Shown here in pieces: positions 53,471-62,541 of a stretch of DNA of 64,000 bases. Numbering within the stretch: the first letter of the stretch is position 1; the number at the start of each line of letters is the position of its first letter. A program made the position numbers and the translations under genes. The stretch is from Shewanella halotolerans (GTDB lineage Bacteria > Pseudomonadota > Gammaproteobacteria > Enterobacterales > Shewanellaceae): assembly GCF_019457535.1 (NCBI RefSeq), contig NZ_CP080417.1:1116001-1180000 (forward strand), in the 5' to 3' direction. Below the pieces are notes generated by a model. The model was not told the origin of the DNA and searched no databases. It saw only the letters and a list, made by a program, of their open reading frames with translations.

Positions 53471-53546
53471 AAGCGTACAGGCTAAAAAGGACTAGCGCCT
53501 AGGCCCTTCTTGGCCGTAATGACGCATGAGATTGCGCCAAACGAAG

Positions 53547-53578
53547 ACCACAGTAGGTTAACGCCGCTGTGGTTTTTT
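53547..53578 (+). terminator. Intrinsic terminator after bolA
   Basis: Stem ACCACAG / CTGTGGT with a 13-base loop, followed by TTTTTT. Confidence 0.85.
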
Positions 53579-53743
53579 GCTTTCAAGGCGTTGAGCTAAG
53601 TTCACTTTACTTTCCCCGGCACCTACCGCATATTGTGTAGGTCTATCGCGGCGCAAGGGAACACCCTGTCGTCGCACGCCATACTGGTGCTCAGCATGTT
53701 GGCAAATAGATAGTTTGAGCATCACCATTTTGGGAGAATAATA

Positions 53744-54253
53744 ATGCCGTTACTCGATAGCTTCACCGTAGATCATACCCGCATGAATGCCCCTGCCGTG
53801 CGTGTCGCCAAGACGATGACCACCCCCAAGGGCGATACCATTACCGTCTTCGATCTGCGTTTCTGCGTGCCCAATAAGGAGATCCTGAGCGAGCGCGGCA
53901 TTCATACCCTGGAGCATCTCTTTGCTGGCTTTATGCGTGACCACCTCAACAGCGATCGCGTCGAGATCATCGATATCTCGCCCATGGGTTGTCGCACCGG
54001 TTTCTACATGAGCCTCATCGGTACGCCGAAAGAGGCAGAAGTGGCCGAGTGTTGGTTGGCCGCCATGGAAGATGTGCTCAAGGTGAAGCAACAGTCTGAG
54101 ATCCCTGAGCTGAACGAATACCAGTGTGGTACCTATGAGATGCACTCTTTGGAGCAGGCTCAGGAGATCGCCAAGAACATCATCGCCGCCGGGGTGAATG
54201 TGAATCGCAATGATGACCTGAAACTCAGCGATGAGATCCTAAAGGGTCTATAA
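53744..54253 (+). CDS. luxS: S-ribosylhomocysteine lyase (AI-2 synthase)
   Basis: Splits S-ribosylhomocysteine to homocysteine and DPD, the precursor of autoinducer 2, in the activated methyl cycle. The 169 residues contain the metal site HTLEHLFAGF (HxxEH, about residues 54-58), catalytic Cys in GCRTGFYM (about C84) and the third His-type ligand in YQCGTYEMHS. GGGAG lies before the ATG. Confidence 0.98.
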   Translation: MPLLDSFTVDHTRMNAPAVRVAKTMTTPKGDTITVFDLRFCVPNKEILSERGIHTLEHLFAGFMRDHLNSDRVEIIDISPMGCRTGFYMSLIGTPKEAEVAECWLAAMEDVLKVKQQSEIPELNEYQCGTYEMHSLEQAQEIAKNIIAAGVNVNRNDDLKLSDEILKGL

Positions 54254-54831
54254 CTCCCTCTCGGGATTTGACGTCATCTGAGTGGTAATCTGAGCGGTAA
54301 AATGTCATAAAAAGCAGCTTAGGCTGCTTTTGGGCTATCTGCATCGTCTTTTTAGCGGTTGTCGGTGGCTCATATGGGGCTAGTGATGGTCAAATTGGCG
54401 CCAACTTCTGCCTGAGTTAGGCTGATTGCATGGTTAAACTTTAGTCGAACAGTCCGGCTTTTTGCCGATTTTTTATGCGTTAAAAAGGGGCGAAAAAAAG
54501 CACGTTTTAGGGGGCAATTTTGCTTCGCAAATCCATATAACCCTGCTAGGACAGGGGGCTAAATTAATTTCCGTTTACCTAAATCATAAAAATCTCTCGA
54601 ACTGTGATCTACTCCTCACTGTAAAAATCCCCGCATCCCTTTTAAAACACCCGTATTTTTCATGGCGATAAGCAATTATTTACGGTAAAATGCGCCCGAC
54701 CAGCGTGATTGCGATCGCATTTCTGTAATAAATCTGCGCTAGCTCAATGCGATAGCTGATGTTTGAAATCTATCTCATTTAGCAGGAACGCGACGCATTA
54801 TCTTTCCTTCATAAACGTAGTGCTTGTGGAT
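54254..54831. promoter_or_regulatory. Long AT-rich leader upstream of nqrA, no gene supported
   Basis: 578 bp without a convincing gene. It contains the luxS terminator, a weak hairpin CGGC-TTTTT-GCCG followed by ATTTTTT (54455-54474), a TTTGC-TTC-GCAAA stem near 54540, and a TAAAAT (54686-54691) without a good -35. A 69-codon frame at 54462-54671 has no ribosome site and no recognisable protein features. The nqr promoter must lie here, but I cannot place it. Confidence 0.4.
54309..54331 (+). terminator. Intrinsic terminator after luxS
   Basis: Stem AGCAGC / GCTGCT with loop TTAG, flanked by AAAA and TTTT. Confidence 0.8.
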
Positions 54832-56166
54832 ATGATTACAATAAAGAAAGGATTGGACCTGCCTATAACAGGTGGACCAGAGCAAGTTATCCATAATGGC
54901 CCAGCCATTAAACACGTAGCTACTTTGGGTGAAGAGTATATTGGCCTGCGCCCCACGATGAAGATCAAAGTGGGTGATAAAGTGCAGAAAGGTCAGGTGA
55001 TTTTTGAAGACAAAAAGAATCCTGGCGTTAAATATACTGCTTTAGCCAGTGGCACCATCTCAGAAATTAACCGGGGCGCCCAGCGTGTTCTTCAGTCTGT
55101 CGTGATCGAAGTTGAGGGAGACGACAGCGTTTCTTTCGCTAAGTACGATGCCGCAGCGTTAGACACCTTAGAGCCGCAACTCGTACGCGACAACCTGATC
55201 GAATCAGGTATGTGGCCTGCATTGCGCACGCGTCCTTTCAGCAAAGCACCAGCAGTTGACTCAACGCCTGCCGGTATTTTTGTGACCGCTATCGACACCC
55301 AACCGCTTGCTGCCGATCCTGCCGTTATCATTAACGAGCACAAGGAAGACTTTGCCAATGGCTTAAGAGTCCTTGCACGATTGACAGAAGGTAAGGTGTA
55401 TCTGTGTAAGGCGCCAGGAGCCGATATTCCTGCGGCCAACGCACAAGTCGAAGAGTTTGCCGGTCCGCACCCTGCGGGTCTTGCTGGCACTCATATCCAT
55501 TTTGTTCTGCCTGCATCGGCTAAACGCACCGTTTGGCATGTTGGCTATCAAGATGTGATCGCAATCGGTCAACTATTTACTACTGGTGAGCTAAACTCTC
55601 AGCGCGTGGTTGCGATTGCGGGTCCTAAGGCGCTTAAGCCTAGACTCGTACGCACTCACAGTGGCGCCTCTATTGCCGAGCTTACCGCCGGTGAAACTGC
55701 CCAAGGCGATGTACGCGTTATCGCAGGTTCTGTGCTTTCTGGTAAGACAGCCACTGGCCCACACGCCTACTTGGGACGTTTCTTTAACCAGGTTTCTCTG
55801 CTTGAAGAAGGCCGCGAACAAGAATTTATCGGCTGGGCGATGCCTGGTGCCAATAAGTTCTCTATCACGCGCGCTTTCCTGGGTCACCTGTCACCGTCTC
55901 GTCTGTTTAACATGACGACCAGCACAGGGGGCTCTGACCGCGCCATGGTGCCTATCGGCAACTATGAGCGTGTTATGCCTCTCGACATTCTTCCTACCAT
56001 GCTATTGCGTGACCTGGTGTCAGGCGATACCGACGGCGCAGCTGCCTTAGGCGCGTTAGAGTTAGACGAAGAAGATTTGGCACTATGTACTTTCGTATGT
56101 CCTGGTAAGTATGACTACGCGTCGTACCTACGCGACTGCCTAGATACGATTGTGAGGGAAGGCTAA
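54832..56166 (+). CDS. nqrA: Na+-translocating NADH:quinone reductase subunit A
   Basis: Peripheral cytoplasmic subunit that binds quinone in the Na+-NQR complex. ATG at 54832 gives 444 residues (Vibrio cholerae 446) and the family N-terminus MITIKKGLDLPITGGPEQ; 23 in-frame codons upstream begin with TTG and do not belong to the family. Conserved segments include ALASGTISEINRGAQRVLQS and the Gly-rich FAGPHPAGLAGTHIHF. The stop overlaps the nqrB start (TAATG). Confidence 0.97.
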   Translation: MITIKKGLDLPITGGPEQVIHNGPAIKHVATLGEEYIGLRPTMKIKVGDKVQKGQVIFEDKKNPGVKYTALASGTISEINRGAQRVLQSVVIEVEGDDSVSFAKYDAAALDTLEPQLVRDNLIESGMWPALRTRPFSKAPAVDSTPAGIFVTAIDTQPLAADPAVIINEHKEDFANGLRVLARLTEGKVYLCKAPGADIPAANAQVEEFAGPHPAGLAGTHIHFVLPASAKRTVWHVGYQDVIAIGQLFTTGELNSQRVVAIAGPKALKPRLVRTHSGASIAELTAGETAQGDVRVIAGSVLSGKTATGPHAYLGRFFNQVSLLEEGREQEFIGWAMPGANKFSITRAFLGHLSPSRLFNMTTSTGGSDRAMVPIGNYERVMPLDILPTMLLRDLVSGDTDGAAALGALELDEEDLALCTFVCPGKYDYASYLRDCLDTIVREG

Positions 56167-57365
56167 TGGGCTTGAAACAGTTTTTCAAAAGTATTGAACC
56201 CCAGTTTGAGAAGGGCGGGAAATACGAGAAATGGTATGCGCTGTTCGAAGCGGCATACACGGTATTTTATACCCCAGGTCACGTAAACAAGGGTCGTACC
56301 CATGTGCGTGATAACTTAGACCTGAAGCGTATGATGATTACGGTTTGGGCCTGTGCATTCCCTGCGATGTTCGTGGGTATGTATAACGTGGGTCTTCAGG
56401 CACAAGATGCCTTGCTCGCTGGCTTTGCGACGCCGGATACCTGGCAAACTGCATTGTTTGGCCTGTTCGGTACTGAGCTGACGGCTGATTCGGGTGTTGC
56501 TGCCCTGATGTGGTACGGCGCCTGTTGGTTCCTGCCTATCTACGCGGTGACCTTCGCCGTGGGGGGTATCTGGGAAGTCCTGTTTGCAACAGTACGTGGC
56601 CACGAAGTTAACGAAGGTTTCTTCGTTACCTCTATCCTGTTTGCCCTGACTCTGCCGGCAACCATTCCGCTATGGATGGTGGCGCTGGGTATCACCTTCG
56701 GTGTAGTCGTGGCGAAAGAGATCTTCGGTGGTACTGGACGTAACTTCCTTAACCCTGCATTGGCCGGTCGTGCCTTCCTGTTCTTCGCTTACCCGCTAAA
56801 CATGTCAGGCGACACCACTTGGGTGGTTGCAGACGGTTTCTCTGGTGCGACGGCGCTGAGCCAAGCGGCACAGGGCACTCTGGACTATGGCTTTAACCAA
56901 GCTTGGTGGGACGCCTTCCTAGGTTTCATCCCAGGTTCTGTTGGTGAAGTGTCTACGCTGGCGATTCTGCTAGGTGGCCTGGTCATCATCTATACCCGTA
57001 TCGCGTCATGGCGCATCGTTGGTGGTGTGATGGTCGGTATGATTGCCGTCTCTCTGCTGCTTAACGCTATCGGTAGCGATACCAACCCTATGTTTGCGAT
57101 GCCTTGGTACTGGCACATGGTACTGGGTGGCTTTGCCTTCGGTATGATGTTCATGGCGACTGACCCAGTTTCTGCGTCTTTCACCAATCAAGCGAAGTGG
57201 GCGTACGGTATTTTGATTGGTGCTATGGCCGTATTCATCCGTGTCATTAACCCTGCTTTCCCAGAAGGTATGATGTTGGCCATTCTGTTTGCCAACCTAT
57301 TTGCGCCGCTATTCGACCACTTCGTGGTTCAAGCGAATATCAAGCGGAGGATTGCTCGTGGCTAG
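56166..57365 (+). CDS. nqrB: Na+-translocating NADH:quinone reductase subunit B
   Basis: Membrane subunit with about ten helices that takes part in sodium transport. The 399 residues include the FMN attachment motif SGAT (VADGFSGATALSQ, near residue 235), where ApbE links FMN by a phosphoester bond to Thr. Family start MGLKQFFKSIEPQFEKGGKYEKW. Its stop lies 8 bp into nqrC. Confidence 0.98.
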   Translation: MGLKQFFKSIEPQFEKGGKYEKWYALFEAAYTVFYTPGHVNKGRTHVRDNLDLKRMMITVWACAFPAMFVGMYNVGLQAQDALLAGFATPDTWQTALFGLFGTELTADSGVAALMWYGACWFLPIYAVTFAVGGIWEVLFATVRGHEVNEGFFVTSILFALTLPATIPLWMVALGITFGVVVAKEIFGGTGRNFLNPALAGRAFLFFAYPLNMSGDTTWVVADGFSGATALSQAAQGTLDYGFNQAWWDAFLGFIPGSVGEVSTLAILLGGLVIIYTRIASWRIVGGVMVGMIAVSLLLNAIGSDTNPMFAMPWYWHMVLGGFAFGMMFMATDPVSASFTNQAKWAYGILIGAMAVFIRVINPAFPEGMMLAILFANLFAPLFDHFVVQANIKRRIARG

Positions 57366-58152
57366 TAATAAAGATTCGTTCGGTAGAACGCTGTTTGTTG
57401 TTGTTGGATTATGTTTTATCTGTTCGGTATTCGTTTCTACTGCGGCCGTACTGCTTAAGCCAACTCAACAAGAAAACAAATTGCTTGATAAGCAAAAGTA
57501 CATTCTTGAAGCCGCTGGCCTGGTAGACACTAAGTCTGGTGAAGTCAGCAAGGCTAAGATCCTTGAGACTTACGACAAGTATGTTGAAGCTAAGCTGGTT
57601 GACCTTAAGTCTGGTGACTGGGTTGAAGGCAACGCCGACACATTCGACACAGAGAAAGCGGCTCGCACCGTAGAGACCTCTTTCAAGCCTGAGCACGACA
57701 TCGCTTCAGTTAAGCGCGTGGCGAACAAGGGCGTGGTTTACCTGGTACGCGATGACGCTGGTGCACTACAGACAGTGATCATTCCGGTTAAGGGTTACGG
57801 TCTATGGTCAACCATGTACGCCTTCCTAGCCGTTGAGTCTGACCTGAACACAGTTCGCAGCTTGGTTTACTACGACTTTACCGGTTCGGGTGAAACTCCG
57901 GGCCTTGGTGGTGAAGTTCAGAATCCTAAGTGGATCGCCAAGTGGAAGGGTAAGAAGCTTTATGATGACCAAGGTAACCTGGCTATCAAAGTGACTAAGA
58001 ACCCTGCCGTTGCAGAGAGCGTTCACGGTGTTGACGCACTATCGGGTGCAACACTGACCAGTAACGGTGTACAGCACTCACTGGATTTCTGGTTGGGTAA
58101 AGAAGGTTTTGCACGTTTTCTTGAGAAGGCGCGCAACGGAGGACTGAGCTAA
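57358..58152 (+). CDS. nqrC: Na+-translocating NADH:quinone reductase subunit C
   Basis: Membrane-anchored subunit with a large periplasmic domain that carries the second covalent FMN. GTG at 57358 after GGAGG gives 264 residues and the family start ASNKDSFGRT; it overlaps nqrB by 8 bp. One N-terminal membrane helix (about residues 12-32) is followed by the flavin domain with SGAT (DALSGATLTSNG; Thr at about 232). Confidence 0.97.
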   Translation: MASNKDSFGRTLFVVVGLCFICSVFVSTAAVLLKPTQQENKLLDKQKYILEAAGLVDTKSGEVSKAKILETYDKYVEAKLVDLKSGDWVEGNADTFDTEKAARTVETSFKPEHDIASVKRVANKGVVYLVRDDAGALQTVIIPVKGYGLWSTMYAFLAVESDLNTVRSLVYYDFTGSGETPGLGGEVQNPKWIAKWKGKKLYDDQGNLAIKVTKNPAVAESVHGVDALSGATLTSNGVQHSLDFWLGKEGFARFLEKARNGGLS

Positions 58153-58784
58153 TGGCTGACGCAAAAGAACTTAAACAGGTTCTGACTGGACCTATCATTA
58201 GTAACAACCCGATTGCGTTGCAGATCCTGGGTGTATGTAGTGCCCTGGCGGTAACCAGTAAGATGGAAACTGCCTTGGTAATGACCATAGCTCTGACTGC
58301 CGTAACGGCCTTGTCTAACTTGTTCATCTCTATGATACGTAACCACATTCCAAGCAGTGTGCGTATTATCGTTCAGATGACCATTATCGCTTCACTGGTG
58401 ATCGTGGTTGACCAGGTACTGCAAGCTTATGCCTATGATGTGGCTAAGCAGCTGTCGGTATTCGTGGGTCTGATCATCACCAACTGTATTGTAATGGGCC
58501 GCGCCGAAGCTTACGCGATGAAGACGCCGCCTATGATGAGCTTCATGGACGGTATCGGTAACGGTCTGGGTTATGGTGCCATCTTGTTGTCAGTTGGCTT
58601 CGTGCGTGAATTGTTTGGTAACGGTTCGCTATTTGGTGTCGAGATCTTAAGCAAGATCTCTGAGGGTGGTTGGTATCAGCCAAACGGTCTGCTTCTGCTG
58701 CCACCAAGTGCGTTCTTCCTGATTGCATCGTTGATCTGGATTATCCGTACCATCAAGCCAGAGCAAGTTGAAGCAAAAGGATAA
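58152..58784 (+). CDS. nqrD: Na+-translocating NADH:quinone reductase subunit D
   Basis: Membrane subunit homologous to RnfE. The 210 residues have six helices and two cysteines at 29 and 112 (LGVCSALAV and ITNCIVMG). In V. cholerae the equivalents bind the intramembrane Fe-S centre with NqrE. One-base overlap with nqrC. Confidence 0.98.
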   Translation: MADAKELKQVLTGPIISNNPIALQILGVCSALAVTSKMETALVMTIALTAVTALSNLFISMIRNHIPSSVRIIVQMTIIASLVIVVDQVLQAYAYDVAKQLSVFVGLIITNCIVMGRAEAYAMKTPPMMSFMDGIGNGLGYGAILLSVGFVRELFGNGSLFGVEILSKISEGGWYQPNGLLLLPPSAFFLIASLIWIIRTIKPEQVEAKG

Positions 58785-58789
58785 GCGTA

Positions 58790-59398
58790 ATGGAACATTA
58801 TATTAGTCTATTAATCCGTTCTGTTTTCATTGAAAACATGGCGTTATCCTTCTTCCTTGGTATGTGTACCTTCTTGGCTGTGTCTAAGAAAGTCACCACG
58901 GCCATGGGCTTAGGTGTTGCCGTAATCGTGGTATTGGCAATTTCAGTACCTGTTAACCAAATCATCTATCAGGGTATTTTGGCTCCGGGCGCCTTGGCCT
59001 GGGCTGGCGTACCCGATGCGGACCTGAGCTTCCTTAAGTTCATCACCTTCATCGGTGTGATCGCGGCGCTGGTTCAAATCCTTGAGATGGCATTGGATAA
59101 GTATTTCCCACCGCTATACAACGCGCTGGGGATCTTCCTACCGCTGATCACAGTAAACTGTGCGATTTTCGGTGCGGTTTCTTTCATGGTTGAGCGTGAC
59201 TACAACCTGGGTGAAAGTTTAGTGTTCGGCATAGGTTCAGGTATCGGTTGGGCACTTGCGATTGTGCTGCTGGCCGGTATCCGTGAGAAGTTAAAATATG
59301 CTGATGTCCCTAATGGTCTGCGTGGTCTAGGTATTACCTTCGTGACTGCGGGTTTGATGGCGCTAGGTTTCATGTCGTTCTCAGGTGTGTCTCTGTAA
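58790..59398 (+). CDS. nqrE: Na+-translocating NADH:quinone reductase subunit E
   Basis: Membrane subunit homologous to RnfA and inverted relative to NqrD. The 202 residues have six helices. Cys26 (FLGMCTFLAV) and the Cys in ITVNCAIFGAV are the partners of the NqrD cysteines for the intramembrane iron centre. Five bases separate it from nqrD. Confidence 0.98.
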   Translation: MEHYISLLIRSVFIENMALSFFLGMCTFLAVSKKVTTAMGLGVAVIVVLAISVPVNQIIYQGILAPGALAWAGVPDADLSFLKFITFIGVIAALVQILEMALDKYFPPLYNALGIFLPLITVNCAIFGAVSFMVERDYNLGESLVFGIGSGIGWALAIVLLAGIREKLKYADVPNGLRGLGITFVTAGLMALGFMSFSGVSL

Positions 59399-59446
59399 TA
59401 GAGACACCTTAACGGCTTCTGATTTTGAACCTTTAAGGATAAGTTA

Positions 59447-60694
59447 ATGGGTATTATTGAATCTACTCCAATCGATGTATACCTCGGTGTGAGTATGTTT
59501 ACAGCCATCGTACTGGTCTTGGTGTTGGTGATTCTGTTCGCCAAATCAAAACTGGTACCAAGTGGCGATATTACTATCGGCATCAACCATGATGCGGATA
59601 AATCAATTAAAACACCAGCGGGCGGTAAACTACTGGGTGCTCTGGCTGATAACGGTATCTTCGTATCGTCAGCCTGTGGTGGCGGTGGTTCTTGTGGCCA
59701 GTGTAAGGTGATCGTTAAGTCTGGCGGCGGTGACATTCTGCCAACAGAGCTCGACCATATCTCAAAGGGCGATGCCCGTAACGGTTGTCGTCTGTCTTGT
59801 CAGGTCAACGTTAAGTCAGATATGGAGATCGAACTGGAAGAAGAGATCTTCGGTATCAAGAAGTGGGAATGTGAAGTTATCTCTAATGATAACAAGGCAA
59901 CCTTCATTAAAGAGCTTAAGCTGGCTATCCCTGATGGCGAGTCTGTGCCTTTCCGTGCCGGTGGTTACATCCAGATCGAAGCACCTGCGCACCATGTTAA
60001 GTACGCCGATTTCGACGTACCAGCAGAATATCGTGGTGACTGGGAGCACTTTGGCTTCTTCAAGCTAGAGTCTAAGGTTGACGAAGAGACAATCCGTGCG
60101 TACTCAATGGCGAACTATCCTGAAGAGGAAGGTATCATCATGCTGAACGTACGTATCGCGACACCGCCTCCACGTAACCTGTCTCTGCCTTGCGGTAAGA
60201 TGTCTTCATACATCTGGAGCCTGAAGGCGGGCGACAAGGTGACTATCTCTGGTCCATTCGGTGAATTCTTCGCGAAAGATACCGATGCCGAGATGGTATT
60301 CATCGGTGGTGGTGCAGGTATGGCGCCTATGCGTTCACACATCTTCGACCAGCTCAAGCGTCTTAAGTCTAAGCGTAAGATGAGCTTCTGGTACGGTGCG
60401 CGTTCTAAGCGTGAGATGTTCTACGTTGAAGACTTCGACGGCCTGGCGGCTGAGAACGATAACTTCGTATGGCACGTGGCCCTGTCTGACCCGCAACCCG
60501 AAGATAACTGGGATGGTTACACAGGCTTTATCCACAACGTATTGTATGAAAACTACCTACGTGACCACGATGCGCCAGAAGATTGCGAGTTCTACATGTG
60601 TGGTCCTCCAATGATGAACGCGGCCGTTATCGGTATGCTTAAAGATCTTGGCGTTGAAGATGAAAACATCCTGCTGGATGACTTCGGCGGCTAA
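59447..60694 (+). CDS. nqrF: Na+-translocating NADH:quinone reductase subunit F
   Basis: NADH-oxidising entry subunit. The 415 residues have one N-terminal membrane helix (about 12-32), a ferredoxin domain with CGGGGSCGQC and a fourth Cys in NGCRLSC, then a ferredoxin-reductase domain with FAD motif RAYSMANYP, GGGAGMAPMRS for NADH and a C-terminal FGG. It is the last structural gene of the operon and is followed by a 9-bp hairpin before apbE. Confidence 0.98.
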   Translation: MGIIESTPIDVYLGVSMFTAIVLVLVLVILFAKSKLVPSGDITIGINHDADKSIKTPAGGKLLGALADNGIFVSSACGGGGSCGQCKVIVKSGGGDILPTELDHISKGDARNGCRLSCQVNVKSDMEIELEEEIFGIKKWECEVISNDNKATFIKELKLAIPDGESVPFRAGGYIQIEAPAHHVKYADFDVPAEYRGDWEHFGFFKLESKVDEETIRAYSMANYPEEEGIIMLNVRIATPPPRNLSLPCGKMSSYIWSLKAGDKVTISGPFGEFFAKDTDAEMVFIGGGAGMAPMRSHIFDQLKRLKSKRKMSFWYGARSKREMFYVEDFDGLAAENDNFVWHVALSDPQPEDNWDGYTGFIHNVLYENYLRDHDAPEDCEFYMCGPPMMNAAVIGMLKDLGVEDENILLDDFGG

Positions 60695-60732
60695 GCAATC
60701 ATTCTTGTGATATTATTGCCGTGATTATCGTG

Positions 60733-60763
60733 CTCCCTAAGACGCCCAAAGGCCCTTAGGGAG
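60733..60763 (+). other. Perfect hairpin between nqrF and apbE
   Basis: CTCCCTAAG (60733-60741) pairs with CTTAGGGAG (60755-60763) across a 13-base loop. No T-run follows, so read-through to apbE is expected. It may protect the 3' end of the nqrABCDEF message or lower apbE expression relative to the structural genes. Confidence 0.7.
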
Positions 60764-60790
60764 TGTGTTACCGGGTTATCATTAAGGACA

Positions 60791-61816
60791 ATGGTCAATA
60801 TGTATAAGACCTTTATCAAGGGGTTAGTCCTGGCGGGACTAGCCTTTTTTATTTCGGCCTGTAGCCAACCTGTCAAGATGATTGCTATGTCTGGACAGAC
60901 TATGGGCACCACCTACCACATCAAATTTGTCGGCGATAAACAGATGCCCGACGAGCAGCTGCTGCAGGCGGAGATCGACCTGGCGCTGGAGCAGGTGAAC
61001 GATCAGATGTCCACCTACCGCAAAGACTCTGAGCTGTCGCGCTTCAATCAGATGACGCTCGAATCTAGCCTGACGGTATCGCCAGACACGGCCAAGGTAG
61101 TGCAGACGGGGATCGACCTCTATCGCAAGACAGATGGCGCCCTGGATATCACCCTGGGGCCGCTGGTAAACCTCTGGGGCTTCGGTCCCGACAAGCGTCC
61201 GACTCGCGTGCCAAGCGCCGAGCTGATCGCCGAGACCAAGGCCAAGACGGGTATCGAGTATCTCAAGGTCGATGGCCTCAAGCTGAGCAAGACCAATCCT
61301 GCCCTGTATGTTGACCTTTCCTCCATCGCCAAAGGCTTTGGGGTCGATAAGGTGGCCAAGCTGCTGAGCAAGTATCAGCCCAAAGGTTATCTGGTGGAGA
61401 TAGGCGGCGAGATCAGCCTCTTCGGCGTCAAGGCGGACGACAGCCCTTGGGTGATCGCCATAGAGCAGCCCGATGAGGATGAGCGGGTGGCGCAGCAGGT
61501 GATTGAGCCGGGCAATATGGCCATGGCAACCTCTGGCGACTATCGCAACTACTATGAGGAGGAGGGGCAACGCTTCACTCATATCATCGACCCGCGCAAC
61601 GGCTACCCCATCGACCACAAGCTTGCCTCCGTGACCGTGCTGGCCAAGGAGAGCATGATCGCCGACGGTTATGCCACCGCCATGATGGTGCTGGGCACAG
61701 AGGCCTCGCTGGCGCTGGCCGAGCGAGAGCATCTGGCCATCATGTTGATCGAGAAGCAAGCGCAAGGTTTCAAGGTCTACTATAGCGATGCCTTTAAGCC
61801 CTACGTGGGTTTGTGA
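60791..61816 (+). CDS. apbE: FAD:protein FMN transferase ApbE
   Basis: Periplasmic flavin transferase that attaches FMN from FAD to Thr in the SGAT motifs of NqrB and NqrC. The 341 residues have a lipoprotein signal ending ISAC (about residue 24), then MSGQTMGTTYHIKF, the FAD-binding Asp/Gly region and TSGDYRNYYEEEGQRFTHIIDPRNGYP near the C-terminus. ATG at 60791 or 60800 are both possible, given AAGGA at 60784. Its place after nqrF, before nqrM, is canonical. Confidence 0.96.
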   Translation: MVNMYKTFIKGLVLAGLAFFISACSQPVKMIAMSGQTMGTTYHIKFVGDKQMPDEQLLQAEIDLALEQVNDQMSTYRKDSELSRFNQMTLESSLTVSPDTAKVVQTGIDLYRKTDGALDITLGPLVNLWGFGPDKRPTRVPSAELIAETKAKTGIEYLKVDGLKLSKTNPALYVDLSSIAKGFGVDKVAKLLSKYQPKGYLVEIGGEISLFGVKADDSPWVIAIEQPDEDERVAQQVIEPGNMAMATSGDYRNYYEEEGQRFTHIIDPRNGYPIDHKLASVTVLAKESMIADGYATAMMVLGTEASLALAEREHLAIMLIEKQAQGFKVYYSDAFKPYVGL

Positions 61817-61984
61817 TAGAATAGCGTCCATCGGTGCGCCAGCCCGCTTAATATAGTGGCTAGGCGCACTCTAAAATGCAGTCTTGCATGTCGGTTGATT
61901 AGCTTGCCAAATAGCTAGTCAACTAGTTAGCGAATGGTTAGACACATAAGCAATACAGCCACTTATGTGTATCTGGAGTCAGTG

Positions 61985-62209
61985 ATGAGCACTTTTTTAG
62001 CGGCTTTTGTGGTATTACTACTGTTTTTCGTTCTTATGTCTATCGGCTACCTGGTGAAGCAGAAGGCGGTTGCCGGCAGCTGCGGTGGTCTGGGTGCCCT
62101 GGGTATCGAGAAGGCCTGTGACTGTGACGACCCATGCGATAAGCGTAAGGCGAAGATGGCCGAAGAAGAGGCCCGTCGCGAGAAGCTGGCCAAAGATCGT
62201 ATCATCTAG
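61985..62209 (+). CDS. nqrM: Na+-NQR maturation factor NqrM
   Basis: Small membrane protein needed for iron delivery to the NqrD/NqrE site. ATG at 61985 after TGGAG gives 74 residues: one helix (about 2-22), the cysteine motif CGGLGALGIEKACDCDDPC and a charged tail KAKMAEEEARREKLAKDR. The 17 upstream in-frame codons are discounted. Confidence 0.95.
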   Translation: MSTFLAAFVVLLLFFVLMSIGYLVKQKAVAGSCGGLGALGIEKACDCDDPCDKRKAKMAEEEARREKLAKDRII

Positions 62210-62234
62210 CCCGCGCCTTTTATGCGCTATTATT

Positions 62235-62259
62235 AAAGGTCCCATTCGGGGCCTTTTTT
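62235..62259 (+). terminator. Intrinsic terminator after nqrM
   Basis: Stem AAAGGTCCC / GGGGCCTTT (one wobble pair) with loop ATTC, followed by a run of T. Confidence 0.88.
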
Positions 62260-62424
62260 ATTACCCCTGTTTTTCATCACTCTTTACCAAAACATCTTTC
62301 CACCCAGACTTCTCTCTACCCTGGCTCGTCTTCACCTAGACTCATCTCCTCCCTAGCGCCTTTCGCTTTGTATCGCCCTTAACACTCTGGATTTATTATC
62401 TTTAATCGCCTTGGTAATTAAAGC

Positions 62425-62443
62425 GCGAATGAGAACGATTTTC
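62425..62443 (+). promoter_or_regulatory. Candidate Fur box upstream of the bacterioferritin genes
   Basis: The 19-mer GCGAATGAGAACGATTTTC matches the Fur consensus GATAATGATAATCATTATC at 13 of 19 positions. It is centred about 108 bp before the first bacterioferritin ATG. Confidence 0.55.
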
Positions 62444-62541
62444 TTTGGTAACTGATTGAAACTAAATGTTTATTTGTAATTGGGTGAAAATTGCTCTAGG
62501 CTTAAATATTGATTTAGATCAAATCTTACTAAGGAGATCAA

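Larger units (their letters stand above)
62210..62541. promoter_or_regulatory. nqrM-bfr intergenic region
   Basis: 332 bp without a gene. It holds the nqrM terminator, a pyrimidine-rich stretch (about 62265-62350) without visible structure, and the candidate Fur box. The bacterioferritin promoter must lie to the right of about 62400. The start codon at 62542 has AAGGAG seven bases upstream. Confidence 0.6.

Noticed and set aside
54603..54620. TGTGA ... TCACT resembling a CRP site upstream of nqrA
   Set aside because: The half-sites are 8 bp apart instead of the 6 bp required by CRP, so the geometry is wrong.
54462..54671. 69-codon open frame in the nqrA leader
   Set aside because: No ribosome site, no recognisable domain and AT-rich composition unlike neighbouring genes.
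60839..61831. 330-codon frame antisense to apbE
   Set aside because: It mirrors the GC-rich codon use of apbE, has no ribosome site, and its translation is His/Gly/Leu-rich like other antisense shadows.
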